The notes beneath the pieces are model-generated. The model made no database searches and had not been told where the DNA came from. It saw only the letters and a program-made list of their open reading frames with translations. A stretch of DNA of 64,000 nt from Paramecium sonneborni (taxonomy: Eukaryota; Ciliophora; Oligohymenophorea; Peniculida; Parameciidae): contig CAJJDN010000001.1 of the NCBI GenBank assembly GCA_905182985.1, positions 754,775-818,774 of the forward strand, in the 5' to 3' direction. Position numbers and translations under genes: made by a program. Every line of letters begins with the position of its first letter. Position 1 is the stretch's first letter. Positions 61,036 to 64,000 of this stretch are shown here, piece after piece.

Positions 61036-61713
61036 ATGCAAAAACCTATTTAAAGTAAAATTGTTACTTTAGGGGACTATGCAGTTGGCAAAAGTAGTTT
61101 GATTTAAAGATTCACTAAAAATGATTTTACAGAAGTAAGAACCTAAACTTTGGGTGCTGAATTTTCTCCTAAATAAATTATAAGAGATGGTAGATTAATA
61201 GAATTATAGATTTGGGACACTGCAGGATAAGAAGTTTATAGAAGCATTGCTAAACTATATTATATGGGTATTTTATAATAACAAATATTAATAAGATGCA
61301 AATTTTGCTATCATAGTTTATGATGTAACAAGACCTAAATCTTTTGAAGTACTTAAATTTTGGTTAGAAAAACTAAATGAAGAAGGATTACCAGATATTA
61401 GTAATCTTGATTTTTAGTTTAGCTAAATTTATTATTGCAAACAAAATTGATTTAGAATCTAAAGTACCTTTAGAAGAAGTTTAATAGTATGCTTACATAT
61501 GTGATCCTAATATTAAGGTTTTTGAAACTAGTTGTAAACAGAATATTGGTGTTTTTGTATTTATTTTAAAAATTCTAGGAATTATTCAATCATATTGGTG
61601 ATTTAGTTAATGAAAAAGAAAGATTAAAATAACAATAAACTAAAGATCAGAGACCAGCCATTAAAATTGGTGTCTCTGATAATAAAAATGATACTGAAAA
61701 ATCTTGTTGTTGA
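61036..61713 (+). CDS. Rab-type small GTPase
   Basis: ATG 61036, TGA 61711-61713. Introns of 28, 22 and 28 nt give exactly 200 codons. G-box motifs: GDYAVGKSSLI (P-loop), TLGAEF (switch I Thr), WDTAGQEVYRSIAKLYY (switch II), ANKID, and ETSCK in place of ETSAK. The C-terminus SCC is a double-cysteine geranylgeranylation signal. WDTAGQE..R and FxxIxYDVTxPxSF-like sequence place it in the Rab family, which controls vesicle traffic. Sub-family is not assignable by eye (Rab5/21/22-like features are possible). It lies 45 bp after the helicase gene on the same strand. Confidence 0.92.
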
Positions 61714-61886
61714 TATTATTATTTCTTTTAATTATTGATTTACAATGTAGAATTTCTAAAATATTATATAATTCTAATTATTTCTGTAGATAATTATTTT
61801 AAAAGAAAATAGAAATAAATTAATTTGAAAGAAAGTATATATGTATGAATATCAATAAGTTCAATTATGATAATTATATATTAATT

Positions 61887-63027
61887 TCATTCAAGGTTCT
61901 TATCACCAGCAGCAATTCTTAAAGCAATGTATTCTTTAAGATCTCTCATGTTGGAATTCAAAATACCAATCAAATCACTAACTGTTTATCTATCCTTATC
62001 TCTTGCTGATCTTCTTTATTAGTAATCATAAGCAGATTCTTAACATTCTCCTCTTCTATCATCTCTTTATTGAGTCTTAGCTTAAATTCTTAATAGAACA
62101 TCATTTTAACTTGAAGTAGTAGCATCAATTCTGTCTTAGAGTGATTAAATTTCAGCTGTTAAATTAGCAATTGATGAATTGTATTTATTCATGTCTTTGT
62201 TTAATAAACCCATATATGCTTAGAAAGCTCTGGTTCTATCATCTTCAGCTTTTCTGGCTAAATCAAAAGCTTAACTTAATTAATTTTAAAGATCATCTAT
62301 TAATTTAATAACTCTGCCTGTTAATTCTTAGTTAGCAAATTATTGAGTTCTGTTTGCAAGATTTGCTAACAATTTTATAGCTTTTCCAAATGTTCTAACA
62401 TGTCTCATTGTACTGGCTTTATGTGCACCTTAACTCATATGACTAGCAACTTAAGCCATGATTTATGGAGTTATATGAACCTTTTCTTCACCTTTTTATA
62501 AGAAAGATGGAGCTTATAAATTATCTGTGAAGAGTCTTCTTGCTTCAGCCAATACTGATGAAACAAATGTATATTCTTATCTTTAAGCTTCAAAATCTTC
62601 AGCTTATTCTTATCTTTTAGCTGTTGTTTCATCTATAACTTTTTATAATTCAGCCTTTTAGAGTTCTTTTGCTTTCTTTTATCCAATCTTTTAATCTCTA
62701 ATTGGGATCAGATCATCAAGAACAGCTTATAATTCTGTATTTCTTTATTCAAGATTAGCAAGTTCTTAGTTTAAAGCAGCTAAATCTGCATCACATACTT
62801 ATTAGAAAGCTTAATTATTAGTATCATCTTCTTTTTAGTCAGCGATATATCTATCTTCCAAATCATAAAGTGTTTAAAAAATTCTTTAATGGTTCACCAG
62901 TTGTCATTTAAATAGCAATTGTATTTAAAAGTGTTCTACCTAAATCACTACTTTCAATTTTATCAAACATAGCTGTATTTGTAGTAAAAATACAAACAAC
63001 CAATACTAATAGCAATGTAGTTTTCAT
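61887..63027 (-). CDS. Trichocyst matrix protein, with a one-base frameshift
   Basis: ATG 63025-63027 (MKTTLLLVLVVCIFTTNT, signal peptide), TGA 61887-61889, no introns. Reading shows family elements: ESSDLGRTLLNTIAIQM, LYDLEDRYIADQKEDD, QQVCDADLAALNQELANLEQ and SAYDYQQRRSARDKDRQTV. These are the coiled-coil, heptad-rich secretory granule proteins of Paramecium trichocysts (TMP/T-family), which are cleaved and crystallise in the granule. The frame breaks once, in an A6 run at 62876-62881: five A's give the expected ...NFQTLYDLEDRY. The length is 1 mod 3, as expected for a single extra base. I think this is a homopolymer error or a recent mutation. The rest is intact. Confidence 0.9.
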
Positions 63028-63122
63028 TAATATAATTATGAAAAATTGTTATATTAAAAAACGCGATAAAAAATTAATAATAATTGTTCTATTTTGGAAT
63101 TGAATATATTTATTGATAAAAT

Positions 63123-64000
63123 TCAACAAAATGAATCTTCCCATGTGTTTGATCCTGCTCCACTAAACATATCTATTTTCCAGTAAGTAAATAATCCAAA
63201 AGAGTCAGCCCACCAAAGTGTTACAAACATTGGTAAGAATTATCTACTAGCATAATTTCTTAACATTCCTGGGAAATAGTTATTGAAATTTCTAGCATAC
63301 CTTAGTTAAAAATATAAAATAAATATACCAAATATGAGTAGCAGCTTTTCTATAATTACCGTCATAAGGACAAACGCCATTAGGTTTTGGCCATAAATCT
63401 ACCATTTCTCGAGTCACTTAAGAGAGGGAATAACTAGTTATGATTGCCAAGTATGTAGATAAGAAACAATTTAAAACCTTAACTGGGAAATATGGGATTT
63501 CTGAAACTCTTGTAAGAACAGAAAGCTATTGATATAATTATATAATAATTTACTTTATCCTTCATCCAATCAAAAGAGTACAATAGAGTTAATGTTTATA
63601 AAAAGTTTCTAGCGAAGAGAGGGAATGAATTTTTATAGAAATAGTATGGTCCTTCTTCAAATGGAATTCTCCATAGAGCATTGAAAAATGAAGTATATCC
63701 TTTTTATAATTCTTTAGGGAATGTTTTATCAGCATAATATGCCATTCTAGCAACTTCAAATGGAATTCCAATAGGAGCAGTAACAAGAGCCATGAACATA
63801 GAGCCAGGAATTTTTCTCATGAAACCATATTCAAATGTACCCCAAGTTCCTTAATTTAATATTTAATATAAATACTTTGCCATCCATGATTAATAGCTCT
63901 AAATGTTGCTAATCTCAAAGCCCAATCAATACCACCTGAGGCAAAAGCAAATTACATTCTAGTACCCATTGATCTTCTGAAATTCTCAAGATTAATAGTT
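63123..64000 (-). CDS. Mitochondrial carrier family (SLC25-like) transporter, cut by right edge
   Basis: Stop TGA 63123-63125; the 5' end is beyond base 64000. Introns of 26, 28 and about 28 nt give a clean frame. Seen: FRRSMGTRMQFAFASGGIDW, MALVTAPIGIPFEVARMAYY, SFFNALWRIPFEEGPYYFYK, NSFPLFARNFLQTLTLLYS, and a third-repeat part RVSEIPYFPVKVLNCFLSTY followed by ATHIWYARNFNNYFPG. The P-x-[DE]-x-x-R type signature and repeated six-helix layout indicate an inner mitochondrial membrane solute carrier, possibly 2-oxoglutarate/malate-like (weak). It ends MFSGAGSNTWEDSFC. Confidence 0.8.

Noticed and set aside
63589..63786. Minus-strand standard-code frame inside the carrier gene
   Set aside because: It is out of frame with the mitochondrial carrier motifs.
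1..64000. tRNA genes, rRNA, CRISPR arrays, insertion sequences, telomere repeats
   Set aside because: Looked for but none seen. The window behaves as internal ciliate macronuclear sequence.

Overview
The window looks like ciliate macronuclear DNA, most likely from a Paramecium species. It is extremely AT-rich. TAA and TAG occur inside clearly conserved proteins, where glutamine fits, and TGA is the only stop that ends recognisable genes. Coding regions are split by micro-introns of about 18-40 nt (GT...AG) that often decide the frame. Paramecium itself is suggested by a trichocyst matrix protein gene (61.9-63.0 kb) and cysteine-rich, surface-antigen-like secreted proteins. Standard-code ORFs are mostly shadows, so the genes below were read by translating with TAA/TAG = Gln and splicing micro-introns by eye. 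Coordinates of intron-rich genes are therefore gene spans.

Layout. 0-14 kb: a left-edge RRM-like fragment (-), a double CCCH zinc-finger/3'-5' exonuclease protein (-), a zinc-finger plus YwqK/MORN-like repeat protein (+), a membrane-anchored eIF2-alpha-kinase-like kinase (-), a frameshifted cysteine-rich gene (+), a WD-like protein (-) and an IQ/MORN protein with an MGACC lipidation signal (+). 14-22 kb: gene-poor, with a CDK-like kinase (+), a small Myb/SANT gene (-), a ribosomal stalk P2 pseudogene, and a 1128-bp exact direct duplication split by a single N. 22-40.5 kb: a very large multi-pass membrane protein (+), a small membrane protein (-), CFAP58 (-), a very large unknown protein (-) and an anoctamin/TMEM16 (-). 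40.5-50 kb: two more Myb/SANT genes (+), a second exact duplication (1091 bp) around a single N, a surface-antigen-like gene (-) and an AGC kinase with an MGGC N-terminus (-). 51-57 kb: alternative oxidase (-), a second cysteine-rich secreted protein (-), a Gln/Asn-rich 12-residue-repeat protein (-) and a SANT-like plus coiled-coil protein (-). 57-64 kb: decayed coding-like sequence, a UAP56/Sub2-like DEAD-box helicase (+), a Rab GTPase (+), the trichocyst matrix protein (-) and a mitochondrial carrier cut by the right edge (-).

There are no operons. Genes are packed head-to-tail or convergently, sometimes with only 14-40 bp between stops or starts. They belong to ordinary ciliate processes: cilia (CFAP58), secretory granules, surface coat, signalling kinases, lipid scrambling or ion transport (anoctamin), mRNA export and mitochondrial metabolism. 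The strongest second-look items are the two single-N duplications (probably unmerged contig overlaps), the P2 pseudogene, the one-base frameshift in the trichocyst gene, the broken cysteine-rich paralog, the CCCH-plus-exonuclease architecture, the open frame joining the anoctamin to its neighbour, and the set of dispersed Myb/SANT paralogs. I did not find a convincing new multi-gene system.
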